Shown here: one piece after another, positions 1-10,493 of the stretch
Numbering within the stretch: position 1 is the first letter of the stretch
How the letters are laid out: the number at the start of each line of letters is the position of its first letter
Assembly: GCA_032358165.1 (NCBI GenBank)
Contig: JAALGY010000028.1
Location: 1,178,001-1,242,000 of the forward strand
Direction of reading: 5' to 3'
From: Diplosphaera chodatii
Taxonomy: Eukaryota > Chlorophyta > Trebouxiophyceae > Prasiolales > Stichococcaceae
DNA: 64,000 nucleotides
Made by a program: the position numbers and the translations under genes
Notes under the pieces: model-generated
Database searches by the model: none
What the model was told of the DNA's origin: nothing
What the model saw: only the letters and a program-made list of their open reading frames with translations

Positions 1-690
1 GCTGAAGAAGCCTCTGACCACCACTGATCTGGTGTGATGTTGATGCCACCAAAACGTTCATTCGAAGGGCGTGCCACTCCTTCCGTGTGCTTGAGTCAAT
101 ACCTTGCACCATCAAACAAGCGCTGACCACTGGTCCACCCATGTGACACTGCAGGACCTCATCTTCGCAAAGGTGAGGCTTGCACGATAAGCGCATCAAT
201 CGTAATGCTGTACCATTCGAAGAATATATATGATGTCACCTGAGCGCACAGGTTAAGATCAAGGGCGCCAACAAAATCTCTTTTCCTGAGTTCGAGGAGT
301 CCTTGCGAATGGTAGCCGAGAAGAAGGCGAGCAGATTTGTGCATTAGGGCAAGGCTCCACATTATGACGGTTGCGTTACACCAGGTGTTCTGCTCACAAC
401 ACCTCGCCACACTCAAGGGTGAGCGCACTGATTCGCCAAGGTCACCACCGCAGGGCGTCAGCCTGGAGGAGCTGAAGCACGGCATCGTGGGCTCGGAGGG
501 CCCGCAGTCCAACGCCACGCAGGCGGAGTTTGTCAAGTTCCATGACGATCAGTCAACGTACACCGGCGTCTATGCACGCGGCGGGCCGACCAATGTGGAT
601 GGCAACAAGGACCTCAGCAGCCTCTGCGACCGCACGGCCGCCGACAACCGCGGTGTCAGCACGACAAGCACTTTTGCGAAGCAGCACTGA
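1..690 (+). CDS. TPPP: p25-alpha/TPPP family protein, 3' part (5' end outside window)
   Basis: Four exons can be followed in one frame: 1-31 (entering from the left edge), 155-172, 252-338 and 454-690 (stop TGA). The second exon is only 18 nt and encodes DLIFAK. Joined, the exons give the p25-alpha core: the stretch VKIKGANKISFPEFEESL resembles the TPPP segment with consensus 'K...A..I.F..F..AL', and the C-terminal part carries YTGVYARGGPTNVDGNKD and CDRTAADNRG, the hallmark tail of the family. TPPP proteins bind and bundle microtubules; in green algae they are generally discussed with cilia. The visible part is 124 codons; full-length proteins are roughly 150-220 aa, so only the N-terminal part is missing. 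The convergent neighbour is YKT6. Confidence 0.8.
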
Positions 691-1102
691 GGTGCTGCAC
701 AGACGTGTCTGCACGACTGACGACCGCACATAGATGGCTGATCGTCTGCCCTGACGAGGCATTCACGACACTCGGTCATTGATGGGCGACAAAGTAGAGT
801 TGCATGTTCGTCTGTCTCTTGCGATTCAACTGAACACCTTTTACCATTTCTGGAAAGCACGAAGACATTGCAGGGTCCAACCAACTGAACACATACGATA
901 CAAGCAAGGCCGTAGCATCTCTCCTAGGACAGCACATGCGTATACTTCCCTGAGCAAAACCCCTAGCAAGGCTTCTCCCCCGGAATGGTCTTCACTTTGT
1001 GATGTGGGCGCCCAACATCATCACCAGCTGTCCTGGGAGATGATGCATGACCACCCCCAAGCAAGAGCAGACGAGCAATGCCTCCAGTAGTCTCGCTCCA
1101 CA
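691..1102. other. Convergent intergenic region
   Basis: This is the 3'-to-3' space between the TPPP and YKT6 genes. The open frames seen here are short and lack family motifs or splice logic. I see no RNA gene or repeat; it presumably contains both 3' UTRs. Confidence 0.5.
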
Positions 1103-2251
1103 TCACATCAACTTACAGCAGGAGTTGGTTTTCCGCGCCTGCGGACGGCAGGTCACGATGTGAGCCGTGGCCCATGCTCACACTCCAATGCACAGCATGC
1201 CACTACGTGCCACAACAGGTGCCCACCTGCTTGTAGAACATCTGGCTGGCCATGCTGAGGTCCTCGCTTTTGCCGACGAGCGTGTCCAGCTTCTCGCCCC
1301 GCTCCAGCATGCTCTCGATGGTGCGGTGGAGCACCACCTTCGTCTCGTCCAGGTCTGACTGGATCTTGGCCAGCTTGTCCGCCTGATGCGGGTCCTGCAT
1401 GTTGCCGCCCAGATGCTTCAGATGCTGAGGTTGAAGATGTTGTGAGTAGCTGTACTGCTCGTGCCACCGCTTGCGTCTGATCTTGCTGCGCTTGGTGTGA
1501 CACGGTGTCTGACGGTAGCTGTAACTGCACTTGTGTCTGCAAGACTTCACCTGGTACTTGGCCAGCGCTGGCTCCAGCATGGCGGTGGCCTCTGTGCTGT
1601 CTGCTGTAACTGCACGCCACTTGGCGCCGTGGATTGCCATGAAGTCGTCGAGCACCTGAGGACAAAAGCGTGCAAGGGTACAGTGCGCCTGCAACTGTCG
1701 GATGGCACGAGTGCCTGTGCAGCGACGGGACAATGATCCATTTGCGGGCATGGTCCATCGCATCGTCTGCACCTTGTTGACAACACAGAAAGCCGACCGT
1801 ACTGGATACTCTTTGTCCACAAACACCACTCCCACAAGACCGTCCCTGTTGTGCGAGTGGCAGAAGAAGTCGTCCTGCAGGTGCAGATGTGCACATCAGG
1901 CCGCAGACCACGCATTGCACATGTCCCACTGGCTGCTGTTGAAGTCTCCCGCGGAATCACGTGGGTGAGCGCATCCCATGATGTACCTGCTGCACGCTTT
2001 GCCGCTGGCCTGGGTGCGTGCGCTTAGCCACGGTGCGGGCCACAAATGCCATCATCTCCTTCACTGGCCCGCGCTGGAAGTACCCATAGTTCGACACATC
2101 CACCGCCATGCCCAAGCTGGTGGCCTCGTTGTCTGCGTTCCATTTCAGGATCCCAATACCTGCGAACGCATGGGTATCAGTTCAGCGTCGTGCTTCGTGA
2201 CTATGATGTGCACTACGCCGCATGCAAGACCGCACCTGTCAACTTCACCAT
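1103..2251 (-). CDS. YKT6: Prenylated R-SNARE YKT6
   Basis: Six exons on the minus strand: 2236-2251, 1987-2159, 1773-1874, 1551-1655, 1227-1394 and 1103-1138. All phases close and give 199 aa, the family's normal length. The N-terminal longin domain (about 1-125) contains GYFQRGPVKEMMAFVARTVA and VGVVFVDKEYPVRSAFCVV. The SNARE helix (about 133-188) carries the R-SNARE core QSDLDETKVVLHRTIESML and ERGEKLD, with Arg as zero-layer residue in the LERGEKLD heptad. It ends ARKTNSCCKLM: the conserved double Cys within a CAAX-type box, used for prenylation and palmitoylation. YKT6 acts in ER-Golgi, Golgi-endosome and autophagosome fusion. The start is a 16-nt first exon (MVKLT); the matching IGILKW segment follows directly in exon 2. 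It is transcribed divergently from the SNF5-like gene. Confidence 0.96.
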
Positions 2252-2642
2252 CACGACTCGAGGCCCAGCACTCTCTGTGTCTGATGTACCACGCTTCCGA
2301 TAGCGATGGGGTGCACTGGCACTGCTGGCAGCCTGCTTTGCCCACTGTGTTGCCTAGTGAGCAGCTGCACAAGATTACAAGGTTCAGCTGCAATAATCTA
2401 CTGCTGACAAGCCTGGCCTCGGGGTCGTTCTCTGTTGTCAAAGACGTTGCCGTTCTGCAGCAATGCTGTTCGCAGGCAAGCGCCTGAGGCAAGTTGCCAA
2501 ATGCACGACAACTCGACAAGAAGCTTGGACAGCCCTTGAATCTTGCTGCAGGCCTCCTGCTTCCATCCTGCACAATAGCAGGGGCGAACGGGAAAGCAGT
2601 GCACATTTGCGACATCTTTGACACCGTCAATAATGCATTGAC
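2252..2642. other. Divergent intergenic region (YKT6 / SNF5-like)
   Basis: About 390 bp separate two start codons on opposite strands, so both promoters must lie here or in the first introns. I see no clear TATA box, repeat or RNA gene. Open frames across it are shadows without motifs. Confidence 0.5.
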
Positions 2643-3767
2643 ATGTCAGACGCGGCTGCGCGGGCAGGCGCGCCTTCAGAGCAGGCGAACCCGACGCCAG
2701 CAGTGCCCATCACCTTGCATTTCCAGTCTGACAGTTCCGCACCTGTTCGCGAGAGGGCGCTCTGGAAGCTCGACGGTGAGTCTATACTACTAAGAGTTTG
2801 CTAATAACGTCCGTTGGTACCTCAAGAACTACATGTCGGATATGTAGGTGACCTGCATTGGCAAGATGTGCGGCGCAGGGACTGCAGCCAGATACGACAC
2901 ACGTGCTCTGAAAGTTTGTAACGAGCTTGGCGTCAGCAGCCACACAGCGGAGAAGTGAGTGGCTGTCGCGTCATTCGGTTGATCTGTACCTGCATCTGGC
3001 AATTATGCCACAGCGCATCTACAGTACATACGGTCTCTTGCCAATGATCCGTGCAATGGATGCCAGGCAAGTGGAACTCGAAGCTCGCAACGCAGTGGAA
3101 CCCTACCTGAACAGCTGCTTCGCTCACGGCGGCTATCAACAGAAGCTTGTACGGTTGAAGGTGCGCCTTGCAAGGATACCATGACAGTGCTGCGCAAAAC
3201 ACATGCAGCTTGTGTGTTGCATGCATGCTGACTGTGCACCTTGCTGGCCAGGTCGATGTGCCAATCGGAGTGAGACGGCTCTGCGACGAAATACTTTGGG
3301 ATACCAACGACCCACTCAACACCCCAGAAGGCTATGCCAGCAGTGTCTGCTTCGCATTGGGCCTGAACTGGGATGCAGCCCTCAGCATCAGACGTGCTCT
3401 GCAGGAGCAGCTGCGCACGGCTCAGCAGGTGGCCAATCTCATGCCAGAAGCGTGGCACTACTTGCTGATGCTGATTGCTCTGCAAAAGCGGATGGCAGTC
3501 GTGATCTAATGCCGCCTGCATTACAGCAGGTGGACGACACAGAGCTGCACATCGGCCAAGCGCCTGCCCAAGGTGACCTTGGATCGTGATCGTTGCGTGA
3601 AGCCATGCTTGGACAGATATTCTCACAACAGTTCGCTCATCAAGCGGTGTCATAACCCAACTGCCAAGTGGTTGCAATCAAAGACTGCTGCGGCGGGAGT
3701 GCAGGCGCACTTGGCCCGAGACTGGAGGAAGCTGATGAGCTGCCGTAGGGCGACAAAGGCTGGGTGA
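2643..3767 (+). CDS. SNF5: SNF5/SMARCB1-like SWI/SNF core subunit (3' end uncertain)
   Basis: Supported exons: 2643-2775, 2888-2954, 3025-3160, 3252-3428 and one from 3527; phases close. The product carries two degenerate SNF5 repeats. The first begins VPITLHFQS and has the conserved Trp in ALWKLD, followed by ALKVCNELGV. The second is VDVPIGVRRLCDEILWDTND, then NTPEGYA, CFALGL and IRRALQEQL, matching the plant BSH pattern (basic/acidic strand, FLWDLN, PEEFA, CxDLG, IREQL). SNF5 is a core subunit of SWI/SNF remodelling complexes in the nucleus. The 3' end is ambiguous. Reading through 3527-3589 stops after 191 aa. A donor at 3586 joined to 3632-3767 gives 235 aa, close to the roughly 240 aa of plant BSH. 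In the longer model the stop lies only 11 bp before the MLH3 ATG. Confidence 0.65.
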
Positions 3768-3778
3768 CTGAGAGCGCA

Positions 3779-6700
3779 ATGCAGCAGCATGGGCAGCCGA
3801 GCAGCATCCGACAGCTGCCGGAGTCAGCCGCACTTGGCGTGCAGGGCGGCTACAGTGTGCACAGCTTTGCCGAGGCGGTGGAGCAGCTGTGCGCCAACAG
3901 CATCGACGCAGGCGCTCGCAGTGTGGCTGTGCACTTCGACGCGTCGCAGCTGACCGCATCGGTGTCGGACGATGGTGCTGGCATCCCTGCTTCCAGCTTC
4001 ACGTCGCTGGGCATGCGCTTCTGCAGCTCGAAGCAGCTCAGAGCGGCGTCAGCTGGCAGCAGCAGCGGGTGTAATGCTGCCGCTGCCGCTGCCCGGGGTG
4101 CCGCTGCAGAACAGGCATTGCTGGTGCACACTTGCGGCCCCCTCGGCTCCAGAGGTACTTTCCTGGCCAGCCTGGCAGAAGTCGCCACCGTGGAGATCGT
4201 GTCCAAGGCTGCCGGCAGCTTTGAAACACATCGCAAGGTGCTGGCTGCCTTGCCAACCTTCTGCAGGGCACGCCTCTGCTGTTGGTTATAGATTGTTGCT
4301 ACTTCAGAGAACTTGAGCAGTGCACCTTGTAGGTGCTGGGTGGTGGCCTACAGCCGCACTCGCGCCTGGCGCCACGTCCTCGCACCACTCGAGGCACTGA
4401 AGTGCGCTTCTCGGCATTTCTTGCCCGCCAGCCCGTGCGGCGGAAGGCGCTCGACCTGCAGAGGTGGGTGGACTGGCTCTGAGTTGGTGATGAGTGTGTT
4501 GATGAGCCGTGCATAACCAGGGGTTTCCAGCAAGTGATGCATGCAATGCTCCATTGCAGGTTGAGGCTGGAGGCAGAAACCCTTTACGAGCAGTTATTGC
4601 AGCTGTTTCTCGCACATCCACACGTCGGCATCACTGTCACCGACCAGCAGACTCGACATATTGTCCTGCAACTTCCGCAGGTGAATTTGCAACCAATGCG
4701 TAAGGAAAACACTGCAGCCAGGATGTATCACTGCACCTACTGCGGGCCACGCTGCTGCTGCTGCTGCTGCCGAGCACTGCACGAAATTTGCTTGCTTGCT
4801 GCTGCAGGGAAGATCAGTCGCTGACACGCTCGCAGTGGTCTTCGGGGACTCGTTCAGTGCCCTGCGGCTGCATGCTGAGGAGGGCGCTGTTTTGGTTGCT
4901 GGGAGCATATCGCCACCCACCCCAGCACTGGCAGCTGGGGCCGGTGACGGATCGATGCCTGCAGGCACTGGGCCCCTGAAGGGGAATGGCCAGCAGCTCA
5001 GGCAGCTGGTGTACATTTCGGGCCATCCTGTCAGCTCGCCGCAGCTCAGCAACTTGATCATCAGGTTACAGGTGTGATATCACATAGCGCAACATGCCAG
5101 AACACACGGAGGGACTCCGCAGGATGCCCACAACAGGTGTCTAGGTCGGTGAATAGCCAGCATCTCGTCGACCCTGGTGACGCCTTCTGCAGGCGGACGT
5201 GCTGCAGTCACAGGGCATCCGGCGCACCAAGTTGAGGATCCCGTGTAACCAGCAGCCGGCCTTCATATTGTCCCTTCGCCTGCCTCCTGCCGACTTCGAG
5301 GTGGGCACTTCAAGCAAGAAGCAGCTGGCACAATGGTGCTGAAGCACAAGTCAGCAGCTGAAGTGCATTCGCCGGTCATGGCAGGTGGCACGGGAAGACG
5401 GACGCCCTGTGGTGACCTTTGGAGACTGGCAGGCGGTGCAGCGTGCTGTCACTGCAGCTGTCGTGGCAGCGTGGCGCTCCTATGCGCCTGACCGGCTGCT
5501 GCGTCCCCCGCAACAGCAGCCTGCACAGTCGCAACTGGCCAGACACAGCGCTCCCACCAGATCCTGCGTCACCCAGGAGCCGCACCATGCCTCTGGACAG
5601 AGCCGCAAGCGCACATCAGCCGATGCAGTGACGAACCGTCTCTTACAGCCAAGTGGCACGGCACGGCGGCCGCCGGCACAGCGCCCTGATGCAGGGAGTC
5701 GCGGCCTGAGGCATGCCCGCCTGGTTTCAGACACACGGAGCGTCGCGGCTGTGGCCACAGTGCAGCCACTGCGGCCCTGGTCAGCAGGCGAGGTCAGCAG
5801 CAGCTTGCCCCGGGCCGCCCATGCCACAGTCGGTGTAGCTGCGAGGATTGCAGCACCAAGCCGGGATGCAGGTGCTGCTGCACCTGTGCCGCAGCAGCAT
5901 GCTGTGCCGATGCAAACACTGCCATGGCAGCCCAACAGGTGGACCAGGCACCTCGGGGACGCAGGCGCAACAGATCAGCAGCCGCAACCTCAGCCACCCT
6001 GCAGCAGCCCACAGCCTTGCTACCGTCAGCAGCAGGAGAGCACGGCATTGCAGAGCCAGCACGCCGCCATTGGCTCGGCGCTGCGCCGTCCCTCGTCAGC
6101 TCCGCCGCACCCAGCAAAGCGTTTGAAAGCAGCGCACAAGAACCCAGACATCAGCATGGCCAGCAAGGACCCTGCTGAAGGGTTGAGCATGCACCAACCG
6201 GGTGTGACAGACTCGCGGCTGCATCCCCGTCTGGTGGGCAAAGTCTCCAGGCCCGCAGGCGCCACAGTGCCACCGCCCCAGCGGGCGGCGTTGCGGGAGG
6301 TTAGCTTGCCGCAGAACCACCAGCGCCAGCCGTGTTCCGACCCGCTCGAAGCCAAGGAGCACCGACCGCATGGTGCAGACATTGGGGCGGCTCGGCGCGC
6401 AGCTGTCACAAGCGTCAGGCGGCGCCGCACCTCCGCATCTGCCCCGCTGGACTGGGCCCAGTCCCCAAGTCAGCAGCCGCAGCAGCAGCAGCAGCATCTG
6501 GGCGAGGAGCAGAGTGGTAGCAAAGCCGCGGCCGCAGCACCAGGTGCACACGCCAGCAGCGGCGCAGCGTCCGGCCGCAACCCGCTCAGCGAGATGGTGG
6601 CAGCGTGGGACAACCCCGCACTGCTGCCGCCAGCGGCGCCGCCGATCTTGAGTGTTGCCAGCATGGCAAAGCGAGACAGCAGTATCGTGCCCAGTGGCAT

Positions 6701-7760
6701 TGCCCGCGAGGACTTGGAAAACGCCCATGTGATTGGCCAGGCAAGTATGCATGCAGCCGTGGTTACGGATTGGAACACTTGCTAATTACGGTTCTAACTT
6801 GTGGTCAAACAGAGGGGTGTGCGTGAGTGTACTCACAGCAGACCTTCAACGCGCAGGTGGAGCGCAAGTTTGTGATGCTGATGCTGGGCACACCGGGTGT
6901 GCTGGCGGCAATGGACCCGCATGCTGCAGACGAGCGTGTGCGCCTGGAGCAGCTGCAGGCACGTTTTGACACTGTGAATGTGCTCTGGCGGTCTTTTTGG
7001 CTTGTGGCAAGCTTCAGACGTTCATACACTTCGATTCGAAACAGTTGGGAGGAGAGTAATCCTTGTATCATCGCAGAATGCGCTGCTGCGTGCTGATGGT
7101 GGTCCTGCCAATATTCCCACAGTCGTGTTGTCACCGCCCCACCGCTTTGCAACGTCACCCCGTGAGGCCAAATTGCTGCAGCATTTCGCAGCGGATGTTG
7201 CAAGGTGCGCACCCACAACGCTGCTCTGCCTAGGGGCCTTTTCAAGTTGCGCTGAATGCTGCTGGTCCAGTTAATTGATTCATTTCCTGCGCATTGACAC
7301 CTATCGGGTGTCGTGCAGCTGGGGCTGGCACTTGGAAGGCGGCACCGACGGGCTGCGGCTTGTGCGGGCGCCTGTGATCGAGGGAACTGTGCTGACAGCC
7401 ACAGACTTGTTGGTGAGGGTGTGCTGCAACAACTGCCAGTTCCACGACTTCATATGTCAAAAGATGCACTGGTAACTGACGTGATCGTGCATTGTTCGCC
7501 CTCAGATGTATCTGCACGAGCTGGAGGCAACGGTAGGCACTGCGAAGCAGCCGCCGCGGCTGCCAGCGCTGCTGGCCTCAAAGGCGTGCCGCTCCGCCGT
7601 CATGTTTGGAGACGAGCTGAGCAACGAGCAGACCTCGGCGCTGATCAGCAAGCTGCGGCGGACGCTGCGCTTCGATATCTGCGCGCATGGGCGGCCCACA
7701 CTGGCTCCCCTGCTGGACATGGGGAGGTTTGAAGCACTGAGGTCCTCAGCATTGCCATGA
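3779..7760 (+). CDS. MLH3: DNA mismatch repair protein MLH3 (MutL homologue)
   Basis: Ten exons: 3779-4237, 4333-4463, 4560-4680, 4808-5071, 5193-5300, 5385-6740, 6839-6958, 7077-7204, 7319-7412 and 7506-7760; 1011 aa. The N-terminal GHKL ATPase (1-153) has QLCANSIDAGA, the DDGAGI loop and FCSSK. The transducer part includes RQPVRRKALDLQR and PAFILSLRLP. A long, low-complexity Gln/Ala/Pro linker fills most of exon 6. The C-terminal endonuclease domain carries DPHAADERVRLE (the DQHA(X)2E(X)4E metal site with Q to P), ACRSAV and CAHGRPTLAPL, all as in MLH3. With MLH1 it forms MutL-gamma, which resolves meiotic crossovers and takes part in mismatch repair. Oddities: Gln36 stands where the catalytic Glu of GHKL ATPases is expected; GFRGEAL is reduced to GSRGTFL; the intron after 6740 starts with GC. 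The exon 7/8 junction could also use a GT donor slightly downstream. Confidence 0.92.
6476..6502 (+). repeat. CAG trinucleotide-rich tract in MLH3 linker
   Basis: A short run of CAG units inside MLH3 exon 6 encodes a polyglutamine stretch in the disordered linker between the ATPase and endonuclease domains. It is in frame and lies outside both conserved domains. Confidence 0.7.
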
Positions 7761-8212
7761 CGCCCCGCGAAGTTTGACGCCATGTGGCGCGTCAAAAGTG
7801 ACGAAGTGACTACATGACTGATCATGAAGTGCTGTTGCATTGCTATAAGTAGACTGTGGTGCTGTGCTGTCGACTGAACTTTCGGAGCAATAGCTAGGTT
7901 CGTTGCCCTGTTCACCCCTACAGGGCAGCCATGCCGGCTCGTGCTCTGGCGCATGCTGTGCAGATCACCTTCTGTCATATTGCGCTGCCACCATAAACAC
8001 CAATCGTATACACAGGATGACAGCTCTCACACCATCGCGGTTGCACCAAGCTTAGAACTGTCTTGATCATCTTGAAAACCATCCCGTGTGCATGGTTTGA
8101 ACCTCATCAACTTACGCAGCAGCTTACGTCACTGCAGTACCTTCGAAAGGGCCCATCCGCTTAACATAGCTGCCAGATCGCTCCCGCCGGGCTGAGGCAG
8201 CCCGAGGGCGCC
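7761..8212. other. Intergenic region MLH3-RFC5 (same strand)
   Basis: This 450-bp space should hold the MLH3 3' UTR and the RFC5 promoter. I see no gene, RNA or repeat in it. A TATAAG word near 7844 is too far from the RFC5 start to call as a core promoter. Confidence 0.45.
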
Positions 8213-10205
8213 ATGGCGGTGCCATCGGCGGGTGGCACTGCAGGGATGGCACCCGGCCGCGGCCCGTTGGGTGCACTGGACTCCCAGCCGTGGGTGGAGA
8301 AATACAGGCCGAAGACCCTTGATGATGTCGCAGCGCACAAAGACATCATTGACACAAGTGAGCAGCCCGCTGGATTGTGCGCACATTCGTCAGCGTCACT
8401 TTGACTCACTGACGCAGGATAACCGGAAGCTGTGTGCGCTCTAGCTTTAGAATGCAAGCCGCTTGACTGAGGTTATTCTTGTCGTGTTCAAACCTTCAGT
8501 CAAGCGGCTGGTGGGCGAGAACAAGCTGCCGCACCTGCTGTTCTATGGGCCGCCGGGCACCGGCAAGACATCCACCATCCTGGCTGTGGCGCGGCAGATC
8601 TACGGCGCGTCGTTCCAGAGCATGGTGCTGGAGCTGAATGCATCAGACGACCGTGGCATCGGCGTCGTGCGGCAGCAAGTGCAGGACTTTGCCAGCTCGC
8701 GCACCCTGTTCGGGTGCGACAGCACCCGCTGCCCGTGCACTAATCAAATATACCCGGCGGTCAGTCTAAGAAGCATCGCGCTAACGCTGCTACTGCAGCT
8801 GAACGTCAGCAATCCACTCAGGGCACCCCCGTTTCTCTGCATGCAGGACACAGTTCAAGCTCGTCATCTTGGATGAGTGCGATGCGATGACCAAGGATGC
8901 GCAATTCGCCCTTCGGCGAGGTGGGCGTCATGTTGCTAGATCAGTATAGCCATGCGATGTGTGCAGGATGTGCATGCTTATTGGCAAGCGGCATGGAGCA
9001 TCAAAACCGGAGACACCAACATGTTGACACATTGCCCTGCAGTCATCGAGAAGTACACGCGCAGCACGCGCTTCTGCCTGATCTGCAACTACGTCAGCAA
9101 GATCATCCCGGCACTGCAGTCCAGATGCACACGCTTCCGCTTCCCGCCGCTCCCCGAGGCGCATGTGCGGGAGCGCCTCCAGCACGTCGCCGAGTGCGAA
9201 GGGTGCGCGCAGCTGGATATGCCACGCTGAACCCTGCGTGATCTGTCAGGCCCTCCTGCAGCGTCTGCCATGCAAGGTCCAGTTCGTCAGCATGCGCACC
9301 TCTTCTCTTTTCTGTGCGCCTCCCCTCGACATCTGGGGCGTGTGGGCTTGAGATGGCAAATTGCCTCTGCTGTGCAGGCTGCAGCTAGGGGAGGCAGGCA
9401 TGCAGGCACTCATCACGCTAGGCAATGGCGATATGCGCCGTACTCTCAACATTTTCCAGGTGATCTGCGACAGTTCTGCATGGTGCTCAAGCAACATCTC
9501 GCGGCAGTCAGGTGTCTGCTTGGCATTCTGCTTTCCTACAGCTGGATGCAACTATTATGTGGGATGCTTGGCGCCTCGCAGGCAACATCGATGTCGGCAG
9601 ATGAGATCACAGAGGATGCAGTGTACCAATGCACCGGCAACCCCCTGCCGAAGGACATTGAGCAGGTCGCCCACTGGCTGCTGAACGAGAGGTTCACAGA
9701 CGCCTTTGAAAGTGCGTGCCTGACCTGCCCTGGTCGTGTCTCAAAACACCGAAGTGTCAGTGCAATGATGCCGTTTGAGACCTTCTGTCAACCCCAAGAT
9801 CACCAGTTGCCTGAAGTATTGCACGCCATCAAGGCCGTCCATCACCCTGCTTGTGCAGAGGTCAGCGACATGTCAGTCACCAAGGGCCTTGCTCTGGTTG
9901 ACATCATCCAGCAGCTCCATACGTGCGCCTTCATTACTCTGTGTATGCCATGACGATCATGCAGTATGCGCGTGTGTGGGGGTCGGTGGCACCTGTTTGG
10001 CAGCGCAGCAAACTTCTGCATGCTGCTACAATGCAGGTGGGCGTTCAGGCTCAGCATGCCACCGATGGCACGTGTAGACCTGGTGGACCGGTTAGCATCG
10101 ATTGAGTACAACCTGGCATTCGGCACCTCGGAGCGGTTACAGCTGGGTGCTGCGGTGTCAGCCTTTGATGAGGCGAAGCGGGCCATTGTGGCGGCCGCGT
10201 CATGA
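8213..10205 (+). CDS. RFC5: Replication factor C subunit 5 (yeast Rfc3 / human RFC5 type)
   Basis: Eight exons: 8213-8357, 8500-8713, 8847-8920, 9043-9202, 9378-9459, 9582-9711, 9859-9922 and 10037-10205. All phases close to 345 aa; human RFC5 is 340 aa. AAA+ features in order: [14 protein letters not shown], Walker [20 protein letters not shown], Walker [11 protein letters not shown] (Cys where Ala is usual), the SRC motif in [13 protein letters not shown], and sensor 2 region [13 protein letters not shown]. The C-terminal collar helices run from [12 protein letters not shown] to IEYNLAFGT. It is one of the four small subunits of the RFC clamp loader, which places PCNA on primer-template junctions during DNA replication and repair. 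The ATG at 8213 is the first in frame, and PWVEKYRP follows 25 residues later, as in orthologues. It lies in tandem after MLH3; nothing suggests co-transcription. Confidence 0.95.
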
Positions 10206-10493
10206 CGCACGTGTGTGGGCACAATGTCATCCAGACACTATGTTTACATGGAGCACGAGAGGGGATACAGAGTAGTCTACAATACAATACATAAACCACG
10301 GCTGCAAACTGCGACATGGCCAATGGCATCATCTTGCCCGACATCTCAACTCAGTGGCAGCAGGTTCCCGCCGCCATGCAACCGTGGCCCGCAACCCCGC
10401 ATACACACTAGCGGTGTACTTGCTGAACTGACTGCAGAGCCCAGGTGCTGAGCATCAAGACGTCAGCTGTTGGCACAAGGATCGAGGGCGCCG

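Noticed and set aside
3003..3677. 224-codon minus-strand frame opposite the SNF5-like gene
   Set aside because: No recognisable motif; the plus strand carries phase-consistent SNF5 exons over the same bases.
4751..4772. CTG/TGC microsatellite near 4750
   Set aside because: A short intronic triplet run inside MLH3 intron 3; ordinary simple sequence with no sign of expansion or function.
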